Shown: positions 1 through 12,029 of the stretch, in pieces
Position numbering within the stretch: the stretch's first letter is position 1
How the letters are laid out: every line of letters starts with the position of its first letter
Assembly: GCA_037974665.1 (NCBI GenBank)
Contig: CM075765.1
Location: 7,259,501 to 7,323,500 of the forward strand
Direction: 5' to 3'
DNA from: Ehretia macrophylla
Taxonomy: Eukaryota > Streptophyta > Magnoliopsida > Boraginales > Ehretiaceae
DNA length: 64,000 bases
The notes under the pieces: generated by a model
What the model saw: only the letters and a program-made list of their open reading frames with translations
The model's database searches: none
Told to the model about the DNA's origin: nothing
Made by a program: the position numbers and the translations under genes

Positions 1-1782
1 ATGCAAGTATGAACAATTAGATTTATCAAGTGTGTGAAATCAAATATGTCTTATATTCTTAAACACACACTTGTTAGATTTTGTGCATTAAATGTAAATA
101 TTATTGTGAAGCCAATTTGAATTTGTACTTGAGTGTTTTTGTTGGTGTGGATAATCTTGTAGTAATGTTATTATGAGCCAAAATATCTTGTAAGTGCTTG
201 GTGTTTAAAGAGGAAGAGAATCTTGCATGAAAGAAAAGTTGCAAGATTGATAAAATACAAATTATGCTGGTCATTGAGAAGAATCAAAGTTTGTATGACA
301 AAGATCACCACAAGCATGATGAAATGAAGTCTTGAAGATTTAAAGAAATGAAGATCATATTTCAAGAGTCAAGACTTGAAGACATGAAGATGAAGTGGTG
401 TAATAAGGATAGAGACGTGGTATATAAGAGGTAGCGGCTTAAAAATATCATTTGCCTTAGGTATGCATTTTTATTGTTCAAGCGCTTGGTAATCTTCCAA
501 AAAAGTCTTTGAATCTTTCCTCAAGAGTTTTGAAAAGATTTTAAAAGGTTAAATGGGTTAAAACATCCTTTGAAGAAATATTCTTAAAAGGTTTAAACAA
601 TTTATCTTCAAAGGATTGAATTTTCAGTTGAAAATTTATTTTAAACCTTTGATTATAAAAATTGGTTTTAATCTTTCTACAAGAGTTTACAAAATATTTT
701 GAAGTGTTAAAAATCTTGGATACATTTTAGAATAAGTTTATTTGAAGTGCCCAAGTGTTTAGCCTTCGAAAAAATGGATTTCGGGCCTAATTTTGCAAAG
801 TTGAAAATCTGGCACTATTCACTGGTCGTGATACTAGTCGTGTTAAACACAACCGGGTACAAGACCACCAGTGAGCATTGCAAATTTATGGGCTTGATAC
901 CGGTCATGTTTAACACAACCGGAGGTCTGCGAATTTTGAAACCTAGACGTTTTATGACCGTTAAAACATTTTCTGTAAATACCAAACCAATCCATTTCAT
1001 CAAACAACTTCTTCCAAGACTCTTCCAATATATTTCAAACATCTCTGAGCTTCAAATTTCATATCTTTATCAAATCAAACCAAACTTGAGCTTAAATTTG
1101 CAAATCTATTGAGCATTCAAGAGCTTTCAATTGTATTATCTACTCATTGAGGAATTTTGATTGTTCTTCATTGTATTATCATTCAAACACTCAATTCTTT
1201 GTATTGTAAACACTCTTGGGGCTCTAGAATAGGATTAAGTGAATTCTTGTAAAAGAGAAGAATGTGGAAAAATCCTTTATGGATTCAAAGGGAAGAGTGA
1301 GTAAGTTTGAAGTCTCACCTACATTTTAAGAGGCTTTGGTTGATCTTTTGTGGACTCAAGAGATTGTTTAGTGGGTCCTTAGTTTCACCTACATGTGTAG
1401 AAACTTGTTAGGGATCAAAACCTCACTGTCCTTATGAGTGATATTTCTACGATTTGTATTTGTGCTCACCAACATTTGGAGAAGCACCAATAGTGGAGTT
1501 TGTAGAAATCATAAGGAGAGGAGATCTTAGGTGGTGGATTAGATTAGCGAGCCACCTAAAAATATTTGCGTTTGATCTCTCTAACCCTACTCTCTTTAAT
1601 TCTACATATGTTGTATATTTTGTGTTTGATTTATTGCACAATCTCACTATTATATGTATTACACACAAAGTGTTTGATAAATTGCCTAAGTGAATATTGT
1701 AGTTGAATTTTATAATTTTTAAAGTAGTGATTTACCTCCATAAGCCTAATTCACCCCCCTCTTTGGCTCATTTAGACTAACA
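1..1782 (+). mobile_element. Copia-type LTR, 5' part outside the window
   Basis: No open gene is visible. The right end has the C-rich tail typical of plant Copia LTRs (TTCACCCCCCTCTTTGG near 1750) and closes with AACA at 1779-1782, after which Copia reverse-transcriptase sequence starts directly without PBS or gag. A TATATAAGAGG box at about 420-430 is a candidate LTR promoter. A short direct repeat (GTGTTAAACACAACCGG at about 839-855 and ATGTTTAACACAACCGG at about 906-922) lies inside. The left boundary is not in the window, so I cannot tell a solo LTR from a 5' LTR with a deleted interior. The assignment rests on the tail motif and the adjoining Copia sequence. Confidence 0.55.
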
Positions 1783-2016
1783 GAAGCAAACGGATGAAAG
1801 AATATATATTTTTCAAGAAGGCTATGCAAAGGAAATCCTAAAAAATTTCAAGATGGAAGATTGCAAGCCTATCAACACTCCTGTTGAATGTGGAATACAA
1901 TTTTCAAAAGATGATGAAGAAGAGCAAGTAAGTCCATCACTTTTCAAGAGCCTGATTGGAAGCTTGAGATACTTGACCTGCACAAGACCATATATTTTCT
2001 TTGGTGTAGGACTTGT
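1783..2016 (+). pseudogene. Copia reverse transcriptase fragment (part 1, split by LTR)
   Basis: The frame reads Copia pol sequence: YAKEILKNFKMEDCKPINTP, followed by the motif SLIGSLRYLTCTRP, which is the conserved region at the end of the reverse transcriptase domain before RNase H. There is no gag, protease, integrase or upstream RT: the frame begins directly after LTR-like sequence at 1782. It stops at 2016, where a solo LTR is inserted, and resumes at 4571 (VSRFMEAPTNTHLKTAKRIL). The CTTGT flanking both sides of the LTR is the target-site duplication. The element was already fragmentary or has decayed since; it cannot be functional. Confidence 0.9.
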
Positions 2017-4570
2017 TGTAACACCCCGATCCCTCTCGAGACCGGGAGTTCTATCAATCGATCTAATCACAACCCAAATCCAAACCTAGGAAAAATCTTC
2101 AGGGAAAACGGACGGAGTCTCCCCTGTTTCTAGGCGAAATGTAAAACCTGTAATAGCATATAAATGGACCACCACCGTGTCCAACCATACAAAACTTCCT
2201 CAAGGCCATCCTAGCCTCGATTCTCAACAATTAAACTCAGCAAGTATACATACATTTCCAATTTAAAAGCTAACCTATCTGTTTTCATTTTTTACTAGTA
2301 CACTCAAACTTGAAAATTAAACCATACTAAGCTACTGCATAAAATAAACTATCATGCCATTCTAGCTCTTTTCCTTTGGACATTACAACATGCATTGAAG
2401 TTAAGCTATGCTAACTGATTACATAAACTAGCTTATTAATTTACCTCAACTACCTAGCTAGATTTAAATTACATTTCTTTTAACAATAAATACATACAAC
2501 ATATGAAAGCATATATCTTTACAACTTCGACACTCAAGCCACATAGGCACGCAAGACAACTCTTCAGGCACGAACTTTCACGAAATCACGAACTTTTCAG
2601 CTAACATGACATTTCCTGAAATGTGGTGGTGAGGAGTGAGTATACACAACACGTATACTCAGTGAGGGCAAGACAGATATCGAATTGGAGAGAAAGAAAG
2701 TCGTGCAATGCAAATAAGACAGTTAAGCAATATAACTGATAAATAAGCAATCAAAACAAATAATCAATACAATAAGCAATTACTGAAAGCATTAACACAA
2801 CCATTCAAAGCTATACCACACTCTGAAGGCTATGGTTCACTCATACGAGCAAAGTACCATTTCACGAGCGATACATCAATCTCGAGCTTGATGTTGACAA
2901 CGATGACAATAAGCGCGCATCCACCTTATAACACCAGTTTGGAATACCCCGGAAGTATCCATCAATCTACGACCCAAATCTCCTTGGGAGGCAGCCCAAG
3001 CGAGAAGAGGGAATAGCTACGGAGCTAGAGCAACCAACACTGGCAACCCGAGGCTACCCAGAGAGGCCCATCACTCACGTGCTGACACTATGCAATGCAA
3101 GACTCGATACAAGGCAATAAACGAGCGATAGCACAACAATACAAACCAGTGACAACAAACGAGATAACAAGCAATCACAATCAATACTAGCATTCAACTA
3201 ACTTTTCAAGCATAACAAGCAATAATAAGCAACAATAACACCAATTAAACAAGTATATCAAGCAACCCTAAGCATTCTATAGGCATAATATCAAGATAAC
3301 AAGCAAAATCACAAATCGGCCCCAACTATCAAAACACTACCATTTCCAAACGAGCCACGAGTTCTGGAAACCGACTTCGCCAATCCTCCTAGGTCACCAT
3401 AAGGCACGTCCAAGGACCCCGAAACCCTACTTTACCCTAGAATTCGCGCAAAGTCCCGATTTCCCCCTTTGCTCGTTTGAACTACAACTATACCAACCAA
3501 ACACCCAACCAATGCCATAATCGCACCAAAAGTGCTTCCATGGCCTCCCGAAACAATGCCAACACGCAAAACAAGAAAACGCCAAACTCGACCTAAACGA
3601 CCCCGACTTTCACTAAGCCGTTTTTCTCTATTTTTCCATTACACATTCCAATTAAGCCACATATTTAGGCATTCTAGCATATCTAGCATCTTTTTACATC
3701 AACAGAAAGTATAACAGCGTAACTTCATCGAAACGGGAGTTTACCAATCACTATTTACTATTCATTACACAATTTATATTTCAAATTCGATATTCAACCG
3801 CAGAAAATGTTAAAAAGCTATAAATACATGTTCTACAATCAACAAGGAACATTCTTTAAGCAACAAAACGATTAAAATAACAATCTACGCATAAAATCTA
3901 AAAATCAAAGTTTAGATACAAATATTTCAAAAAAGGAAATAAAGATGAAACCCTCACCTTAGATGCTCCTAGGCGCTAGGAAAACCTCGTAGAGTGCCTC
4001 GGAAACCACCCCGCACAAGCCCACGCGAAGAATCGAAGATTTGAAGTTGAGATTTTCTTTTTTTTTTCTCCTTCTTTTCCTCATGGTTTCAAGTTTTTTT
4101 TCTCTGTTTTTTTTCGTGCACATTCTGCTTATTTCAAAAAAAAAAAAAAATCACAAGAAGTCAAAGGTCAAAATTCGGTCAACCCGCTAAACCAAAACAG
4201 CTATGCGCGACCTTACGAAAACGGCCATAACTTCTTCTAGAAAACTCCAATTCACGAACGGTTTGAAGCCTCAGAAACTAGACTCATAGAGCTTTCCAAC
4301 CATATATAATTTGCTACCTAAATCTTCCCCAATTGGTTCAGATTTAATTCCAAAGTTGACCCAAAATTTGACTAACTTAACATTGCATTTTTTTATTTCT
4401 AATCCCAAGTTTGCCTTTTATTAAACATTTCAAAAATTTCCACCTTGTCCTAGTTGGTCAATGTAGATGAAAAGTCAACTAGTTTGGTCAAAGAAGGTGA
4501 AAGGTCAATAAAATGCAATTTAAATGAACTTTAAATGCTATTGAATACATGCCAGGTTCGGGGTATCACA
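2017..4570 (-). mobile_element. Solo Gypsy-type LTR (2,554 bp) inside Copia pol
   Basis: The sequence begins TGTAACACCCCGATCC and ends GGGGTATCACA, the usual TG...CA ends, and is flanked on both sides by the 5-bp duplication CTTGT (2012-2016 and 4571-4575). No interior or second LTR is present, so it is a solo LTR left by LTR-LTR recombination. Orientation is minus: the conserved 'CTCAGTGAGGG' block near 2660 is the reverse of the block seen in plus-strand relatives here. Long A and T runs lie at about 4060-4150. Related to the LTRs at 9086 and 29543 by shared blocks; these resemble Tekay/Del-type LTRs. The small open frames inside (for example 3532-3714) have no coding support. Confidence 0.93.
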
Positions 4571-5157
4571 CTTGTGAGTCGCTTTATGGAGGCCCCTACT
4601 AATACACACCTGAAGACTGCCAAGAGAATACTTCACTATATCAAATGAACTGTTGATTATGGACTTCTATATTCCCATTATGAGGATTTCAAACTTGTGG
4701 GGTACAGTGATAGTTATTGGGCTGGTGATATTGATGATCGAAAGAGTACTAGCGGATATCTTTTCTTCATGGGAGATACAACATTCACTTGGAGTTCCAA
4801 GAAACAACCCAATGGCACACTTTTTATATGTGAAGCTGAATATGTAGATGCCACTTCATGTGTTTACCATGCTTTATGATTAAGGAATTTGATGAAAGAA
4901 TTTAAGATGCCTCACGAAGAATCAGTAGAGATTTATGTTGATAACAAGTCCGCAATTGCCTTAGCCAAGAATCCAGTCTTTCATGAAAGAAGCAAACACA
5001 TTGACACGCGTTACCATTTTATTAGAGAATGCATCACAAGAAAGGAAGTGAAGATAGAGTATGTGAAGTCGCAAGATCAAGTTGCAAACATTCTCATAAA
5101 GCAACTTGATCTTGCGACTTCACATACTCTATCTTTACTTCATTTCTTGTGATGCAT
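4571..5157 (+). pseudogene. Copia RT C-terminus and RNase H fragment (part 2)
   Basis: Continues the fragment ending at 2016. Recognisable RNase H motifs follow in order: YSDSYWAGDIDDRKSTSGY (canonical form has D where Y follows SDS), the SSKKQP segment, CEAEYVDATSC, IYVDNKSAIALAKNPVFHER, SKHIDTRYHFIRECI and KIEYVKSQDQVANI. Stop codons interrupt it: TGA in place of a Gly codon after HYIK at about 4647, and TGA in place of the usual Trp in AL*LRNL at about 4877. After KQL (about 5107) the sequence turns into an inverted copy of itself (see the inverted repeat). No polypurine tract or 3' LTR can be recognised behind it. Confidence 0.9.
5029..5157. repeat. Near-perfect 57-bp inverted repeat, 15-nt loop
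   Basis: Left arm 5029-5085 and right arm 5101-5157 are reverse complements with two mismatches; the loop is 5086-5100. The right arm is the complement of the RNase H coding strand to its left, so the coding sequence folds back on itself. This looks like a template-switch or snap-back copy made during reverse transcription or repair. It ends the recognisable Copia frame. Confidence 0.95.
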
Positions 5158-5689
5158 GAAGGGAATGACATGTATTGGTGTTTGTAGTTATAGATTCAAC
5201 GGGAATGGCGGTTGAGGATAGTGATGAAGTGTTGTTACTTTGGCGTAGGGACATCCTTTTATCAACTACGTTTTTTTTTATTTTTTAAATGAACTTTCAT
5301 GAGCAACTCAAACGACAAAAACTACTAGTGATTTGCAAAACCCTCCTAATACATTGTCATCAAATACCATTAATCTAAAGTACTACAAGTAAAGGTGCAA
5401 CTGGATAAAGTCTTATAGATGAGCTGAACTAATGTTAATACACATGTTAGGAATTGGCAAATGGATTATGTCTGTTGGTGCAACTATAACTGCCTTTACA
5501 AGTTATTGTAGGAGTATAGCTAGCCCATTTAAAGGCACAACCATTTGATAGAGTTATTGCAGAATAAATATGAATAAATTTGATTAATCAATAGAGTTTG
5601 TGGTGTAGGAGAAAACTTGTTACAGATGATATTGTAACATTAACTGAAACACCCAGTCTATCTAAGTAACTTAATAACCGGTTTCACTT
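5158..5689. other. Unassigned AT-rich DNA
   Basis: No reading frame or structure that I can assign. A short T run is at about 5271-5283. It lies between the Copia RNase H relic and minus-strand Copia-LTR-like sequence; it may be decayed LTR sequence of either. Confidence 0.4.
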
Positions 5690-6117
5690 AATGTTGTAAC
5701 ATAAAAAGAGAAAGCATAAAGCAGCGGAATAAGATAAAGCTATAACAGGATAAAGAACACTAAGATTTAACATGGTTCGACCGTGTGGTCACATCCACAG
5801 GACCAATCCCTGGTCCAACAAACCAATCCACTAAGAATTGTCAAGTTACAACACCATTGGACTTACACAAGTAAAGACTCCTTCTTGACCTTGATGCCTT
5901 GATGAAGAACTCCTTAGCGATCTCTGGTTTGGCGAGTTCCCCTTGACTTATAGTGTTCCCTCCTGAGAACTATAGCTTTTTCCCCAAAGAATGCTTGAAA
6001 GACACAGCTACCTAATCACTCAAAGACTACTACAAGTCGCTCATGACACATGGACCATTGAACAAAACTCCCTTATATTTTCTCATTGCTCCGCCACACA
6101 CTCCTGTGACCTATTCA

Positions 6118-6165
<48 letters not shown>

Positions 6166-6370
6166 TGATGATTAAGGAATTGAATTAATTGCCTATTCAT
6201 AAGGAAATGTGGAATAGGATTTTATGAGTCAAGGCCTTTCTTGAAGCCCAAGATGACCTGCAGTAGTAATACCAAACGTTTTGCAAAAACATAGCCAATC
6301 AGAATCCAATTAACTTAATTGTCTTACCAATCTCCCCATTTGGATTTGTTTTGGCAAAACCCCGGTATTG
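5690..6370 (-). mobile_element. Copia LTR-like sequence, boundaries unresolved
   Basis: On the minus strand this stretch carries features seen in the R/U5 part of many plant Copia LTRs: a TTATTCCGCTGC motif (complement at 5721-5732), and a segment of the type 'hydrophobic spacer plus GGTCGAACCATG' (complement near 5771-5783) that usually sits close to the tRNA primer site. The segment near 6335-6362 (GGATTTGTTTTGGCAAAACC) is a near-palindrome also typical of such LTRs. I found neither clean ends nor a target-site duplication. It precedes, in the same strand sense, the transposon-like frame at 6713-8278 and may be its flanking LTR. Confidence 0.35.
6121..6166. repeat. (CA)n/(TA)n compound microsatellite
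   Basis: A run of CA dinucleotides (about 6121-6152) changes into a TA run (about 6153-6166). Simple repeat, likely length-polymorphic. Confidence 0.9.
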
Positions 6371-6712
6371 CAACATAATAATATTATACTGCACACGTAC
6401 ATAAGGCAAGTGCCAAGAGAATGATCCTGTTGCAACAGACAGTGAAACATCATAGAAACACAGATAGTATAATAAGCAACAAGCCTAACAGTAAAATATC
6501 ACAATAAGGGAATAAGAAGCAATAACAGCATATTAAACAGTCAGTGAACCAGAAACCATCACATAAGTAGCAACATTACTTCTCCCTTTTTTGCCAAACA
6601 GGGACAAAAGGGCAAAGCAGTAGATAATGGAACAACCGCATAAACTATAATCCACAAAGAACAAAATAGTAAAAGCAGTAAAAAAAATTGTTCATCAACC
6701 CAATCAAACAAG

Positions 6713-8278
6713 TTATTTTGGAGAAAGCTCCATCAAATGCTCCATTAGAGCTCCCTGTCCCTTGAGAAGCTGAGCAAGGGTTTGAAGGATCTGATCTTGA
6801 TTTGCCTGCACATTGCTCTTCTCTTAATTCCTCAACAGCTTCTTGAAGGTACTGCAGCTGTTATAACACGGCAGATTGATCTGTGGAAGTACTGGCACTA
6901 CCTTAGGAAGGTGTTGTTGCAACATTTGGATGTCTCTCCCTGAACATCTACCTTGTGGGAACCCTGGAGAAATTTCTTTGAGAAGAACAAGGGAGAAGGG
7001 ATTTTATGCAGGACTTCATTCTTTTGGAGCACACTATGTTGGGACAGGAGCAGACCACAGATTAGAGAGGGATAGGGCAAGTATTGACTGGCAAATTCTT
7101 TGGCCCCTTCTTCAAGAATTCGATCAAAAATAACTTGACCCAAATTAAAATTTATCCCAGTGCCAATAGAGTATAGAAGCCTACCCATCTCAACACTAAG
7201 CGTGGTGGAGTGTTTGGTGGGGAACCAATTTGCTATAGCCATTTTGTGAAGGGCTGCATACTTGGTGGTTAGCTTAGGGCCAGGCAATCTGTCATCTGGT
7301 TTCCACTCACAAGGTTCGCCTACCAGCTCCGTAACAATGGTATTTAAAGAGATGTCAGGGATAAAATCTTCAGAAGTCAAACACATGGTTTCTTACAAAA
7401 CTCTGATAGAAGTATTTGGATGTTTCAACATTGATATTCTTGTGCAGATTAGAATAAAACTCATAAACCACATTACTAGAAAATGGTTTCACTCTATCAA
7501 ACGAGCCTAGCAGTTTCATGTCCTTAAGCAAATCGACAAACCCAGTGGATTGATAAGACTTTAGATTTAGAGGTTTTTCAACAACAAACTTCCTCTGAGA
7601 CAGAATTTTAAATTTTTCTTGAGACTCAGAAAAATAAAATTTCTTAGAAAAAGTAGAATGAGGATTATACCCAGGACATGGATGCCTCTTGGGCTGTGAT
7701 GGAGGATGAGAGTTTGTCATTTTGCTCTTGTCGCTACCAACATGCTTTACCTTTCCTTTCTTCGTTGTGTCACGGAGGACATCGACACGAGGTGCCTCTA
7801 CTACAACTGAGGGACTGGGCCTTGGTACAGGTGTTGCATGTGAAGCTGCAATATTACCCTTGTCGGAGACTGATGTTGTATCAGCCTCAGTTGTCTTTCT
7901 TTGAGGTTCGGTTACAGCAGCTGTGGACGGTGTTATTACTGGTATTGTAACACTTATCTCTGCCATAGCCCCAAAGTCTGAGGACTGTTTTGCTTTCTCA
8001 CGGCGGTGAGATATGCCAGTGACAATAACCAGGTCCAACCCTATCGGAGTCTACTCAGGGTCAACTTGTTGATCTTCAACTCTTGTCCTTACTTGCCGTT
8101 GAAGAGGAAACCCATCTGAACCTGTACTACTTGGCGATGTTGGAACATTTCCTACCTGGGTTGTAGCCTCTGTAGAGGGTGACGGTTTGTCTATGGTGAT
8201 GGGTTGAGTGGAGGCCTTGGCCAGTGTTCCTGGCTGTGATTTGCCCCATCGTCTACCGCCTGATCTTGTGCTCACCAT
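6713..8278 (-). pseudogene. Broken 'putative plant transposon protein' (PF20167-like) frame
   Basis: Reading leftward from ATG at 8278, the frame begins MVSTRSGG, runs through a Ser/Thr/Pro-rich low-complexity N-terminus, meets one stop at about 8051 (TAG), continues in the same frame, and at about 7375 shifts frame just after VRNHVFDF. The second frame carries the conserved core: LPGPKLTTKYAALHKMAI, then NWFPTKHSTTLSVEMGRLLY and INFNLGQVIFDRI. These match what I know of the plant transposon-associated domain often annotated as a putative plant transposon or envelope-like protein. A further stop at about 6898 is followed by a Gln/Leu-rich stretch (QANQDQILQTLAQLLKGQ) that could form a coiled coil, ending at TAA 6713-6715. 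So one ORF of roughly 500 codons is broken by two stops and one or two frameshifts. The biochemical function of this family is not established. It lies next to Copia-LTR-like DNA in the same strand sense. Confidence 0.65.
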
Positions 8279-9085
8279 ATTTGATATGTAAAAGGCTTAA
8301 TCAAAACTTGAAAACAGACAGGGAAGGTGAGAGAGAGAGCGTGAGTAGTAGTGGAGACAAAGAAGATGTAAGATGAAAATACAAGAGATTGCAAAAATAT
8401 CATGCCCTAATTTCAGACGTGGGTAAACATAGACAACCTTCAATCCCACGATCTTGGGAATTTCAAAACTGCAAAATTAAAACAACTGCCAATTATAGAT
8501 ATCCAAGATTTTCCCGCTCAAAAGCAATTTTCCTCTTAGACCTCTGTTGCATAATGGTGTTGTAACATATTGACATAAGATATACCAAAAGATTTAGAAG
8601 TTATGTTGCAATAGAATCTCCAACTTTAGCTGAATCTCCTTGAGATTTCACCCCATTTTCTTTCTTTTTTTTTTTTAAAAAAAGGCATGATATATTCAGA
8701 GATCATGAAGCTACTCAAGAAGGTTTACTCATTAATACTTAATTCATTCAGGGATTTAATCAATGAACCATGTGTATGTGTGAAGCTGAATTATGAAAAA
8801 GATTACTTTCACCATTGAATCTGCAAGATATAGAAACACTCATTATCAACTCAAACATACATGATCGTCTATTCATCCCGCAAGAAAACACAGTAATTTT
8901 CATTTTTTTTATCATTTTTTTTCTTTGATGTTCCAACTCATGTTGCCACTGGCAGCTTTCACACTAATACTTTTTATTTTGGATTAGGTAGCTTTTTCCA
9001 GTGCTTGAGAAACTCATTATTTCTTGCATATTTTCTTTCTGACCTTGAGGATGAATAGAATGCAGGAATGGATTTAGAGAGACTT
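8279..9085. other. Unassigned DNA upstream of the broken minus-strand frame
   Basis: No reading frame can be supported. On the minus strand this would be the 5' side of the PF20167-like frame. A GA-rich run (GAGAGAGAG) is at about 8331-8340 and T/A homopolymers at about 8661-8683 and 8904-8933. I see no LTR ends. Confidence 0.4.
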
Positions 9086-11770
9086 TGAAATGCCCTAATC
9101 CCTCACAGAACCGAGACTTCTATAACCAAACTATACTCAACCTAAATCCAAACCTGCGCACAAAATTTTAAGAAAAACGGACGGAGTCTCCCTTGGTTAT
9201 AGAACTAATCAAAAATCTACAAGTAACAAGTATAATCACAATACAACACCCCAACTTCAATTGTCCAACTTTTCCCAGTCTCAAGGCCATCTGAGCCTTA
9301 GACAAAACATAACTATACAAGCATGCAATTAAAAGGCAATAAATCTATCTTTAGCTATTACATGCCAACTACTCTATCAAACCACATAAGTTCTTAATTT
9401 AATTTACTATCCAACAAGCCGTACAAAATACATACAAGACTTCAAGGGGTTTCAAAACAGAACAAAAATACATTATGTCCCATCTTCCCAAATAGCTTCC
9501 AACCACAGCATGATAAGCAACCAATAACACGGCACACAAGGTAGTTGTTCTAACTGCACCTGAAACATGTTAAAACGAGGAATGAGTAACCAAAGTTACT
9601 CAGTGAGGGAGGTGATGCAGTAAACCAGGGTATGCTTTCATGAGATGCAACAAAGATAAATTAATATAACAAATAAACAAGCTAATTAAACAAGTATTTA
9701 ACTACATATAAAAAGGATACGGTTCCACTTTTGTCTTCAATCACGAACCATGAGCCAAGATCTTCAAGCAAGTGTCGACAAAACCCTTATTCCTCCAAAA
9801 ATGGGGTACTCCGGATGTACCCTAATCCTATGACCCATATCTCCCAAGGTAGGTCCGTATGCCCTAACAAGGTGAACCACGCCTCTAGGGGTAGGGGAGT
9901 ATGCCTCAGCGAGAAAGGGACTGGGAAACCATGGTAGCCGAGGGAGCACGGCAAGCCCAACACCGCCCGTGTCACTCAACACTACCATGCCCGAAAAGGT
10001 TGCGCAATCCCGAGTCAAGATCACAAGAGCCAAGTAACATATACATGATAATTTACAAGCAATATAAGCAAGATAACAATATAAACTAAATAATTAACAT
10101 TTATAGCATGGGCATTATCCAACATAATTTATATACAACAAAGAAATACAAATAAGATGCAACTCCCTCACCTTGGATTAAGCCAAGCATGCAAGAAAAT
10201 AGCTTACGCTCACTCCAACCTCCTTGAATTGGCTCAACTTGCACCCTAACTTGACCATACAATTATAATATTTCTTATTTTGCATGTCATTTATAACTCA
10301 TAAGTAATTCATAACATCTAATAAGCATTAACAAGCATGGAGCTCACTATCTTCAATTCAACTAATGACAAGTAGTTATACACATTTACAAGGCATTCAA
10401 CACTTCATTACTCAATCAATATACATTTGAACTAGATAACATGCTTAAACTCAATTAAATGAAAGAAGAACTCTAACTAACTAATCAACTAAATAGTTAC
10501 ATCTAAACATTAACGAAGATTAACTAACGAACTAATTTCAGGCTTTAAGATCATTAAACACGCACTAACTGCTTTAGATTACAAGACATGTTAGAATGAT
10601 ACTCTTATTAACACTAAAACACAATAAGCAACATATTCATAATCTTTAATCAAGTTACTATTCATTTTTTTCTTCAATTCACTTATACACAAAAGCTCAT
10701 ATTCCACATGTAATTAAGCTAGAAGATTCACTCGACCACATCATTAGATAGCATAGAAGACATTAGAAGCATCAAAATATAATTAAGTTAAGATTATAAG
10801 CTATAAATTCCAATTACTTTTAACTACAACAATCAATAATCATCTAACCAGATGGGCTAACTTTATAGTTTACTTAATTAACAATCAAATGTAGCAACTA
10901 TAACAATTCAGATAACTAATTATGCAATAAGATTAAGCAATTGACAAGAAGTCCAACATATCTCTTTCCAGATGCTTAAAAAAAACAAGTTCTAAACTTC
11001 ACACAAGATAACCAACTTCAAATCTAACCTCACTAATCTTATATAGTAATATTACGATGCACATAAATGCAACTAAACCACATTTTAAGTCAAGTTAGCA
11101 CAAAACTCCGAAATGCCTCTTATATGATTTTAACCACAGCTACCTAATCCAATTAGTCAAATCATGCCATAATTACATTTCAAAGGCTTCCTAACACATC
11201 TAAGGTTAACTCCATATTCAACAAGTCAAATTCCACATTTCATTCCAAAGTCCCCTTTAGCTCAATACCCAAATCAAGGCACATGCTAACTACAAGTTTC
11301 CCAATTCTTAAACCAACTCTACTGCACTTCTAAATACACTTTATGGCACCATGTAGAACTATGAAACCCCACTTTAAACCGCAATTACCTTAAAGCCTCA
11401 AAATCCCCTTTATATATTTTAACTACAAGTACATTAACTGATGTTCAATTAGGTGACATAACCACACATTTAACACTTCCTCACCCTATAAACACCAATT
11501 ATAATGTTCAATTCTACCCGGATTCGCATTTCACTCGAAACCAAAAGTAAATCAAGCTATTTTCACATTTTAACTCACGAAAACTCCTCTGAATATCGTC
11601 ATAACTTAGACAATCACTCAAAAACACTTACCCAATCAACTACAATCAAAATCCTAACAAACAACCAACTAATTAAGTTCAACACAAATTCTAACAACCA
11701 TTCTAACTTTCTCTACAAAAGCCCTTTTTTGCATTTCCTAGCAAGTCACAAGTTATATAAGACTTGATAG
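9086..11770 (-). mobile_element. Gypsy-type LTR fragment, right end unresolved
   Basis: The left end TGAAATGCCCTAATCCCTCA is a decayed version of the terminus of the solo LTRs at 2017 and 29543 (TGTANCACCCCGATCC). Inside are the same landmarks in the same order: GGACGGAGTCTCCC near 9179, TCAAGGCCATCTGAGCCTTA near 9281, ACTCAGTGAGGGAGG near 9598, and the CTCCGGATGTACC block near 9809. At 11340-11430 and 11104-11160 it has copies of the ~300-bp LTR sub-repeat described under the 29543 LTR. Homology to that LTR fades after about 11760, and no matching TSD was found, so the right end is probably lost or buried by the foldback element at about 12030. Confidence 0.75.
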
Positions 11771-12029
11771 CACATAAGGAAATAGCTTGTTTATATTAAC
11801 TTGTTTTTCTTGCTCAAAATGGTACATGAAGATCTCCTTTTATACAAGAAATTAAAGAGAGATTTTTATACCCTCATTAATTCTCCATGGAACTACATGC
11901 ATTGGAACTAGGAATGTTATATTTCCAAGAGTCACAAAGATTTATGAGATAGGCTTTTAGACATCTATGGTGTTACAAATCTTTCCAAAAAATAATTGGA
12001 AGAAAGCATCATAAGAGAATAGTGGATTC

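Noticed and set aside
6121..6166. CA/TA tract as a regulatory or Z-DNA element
   Set aside because: A plain microsatellite with no linked gene.
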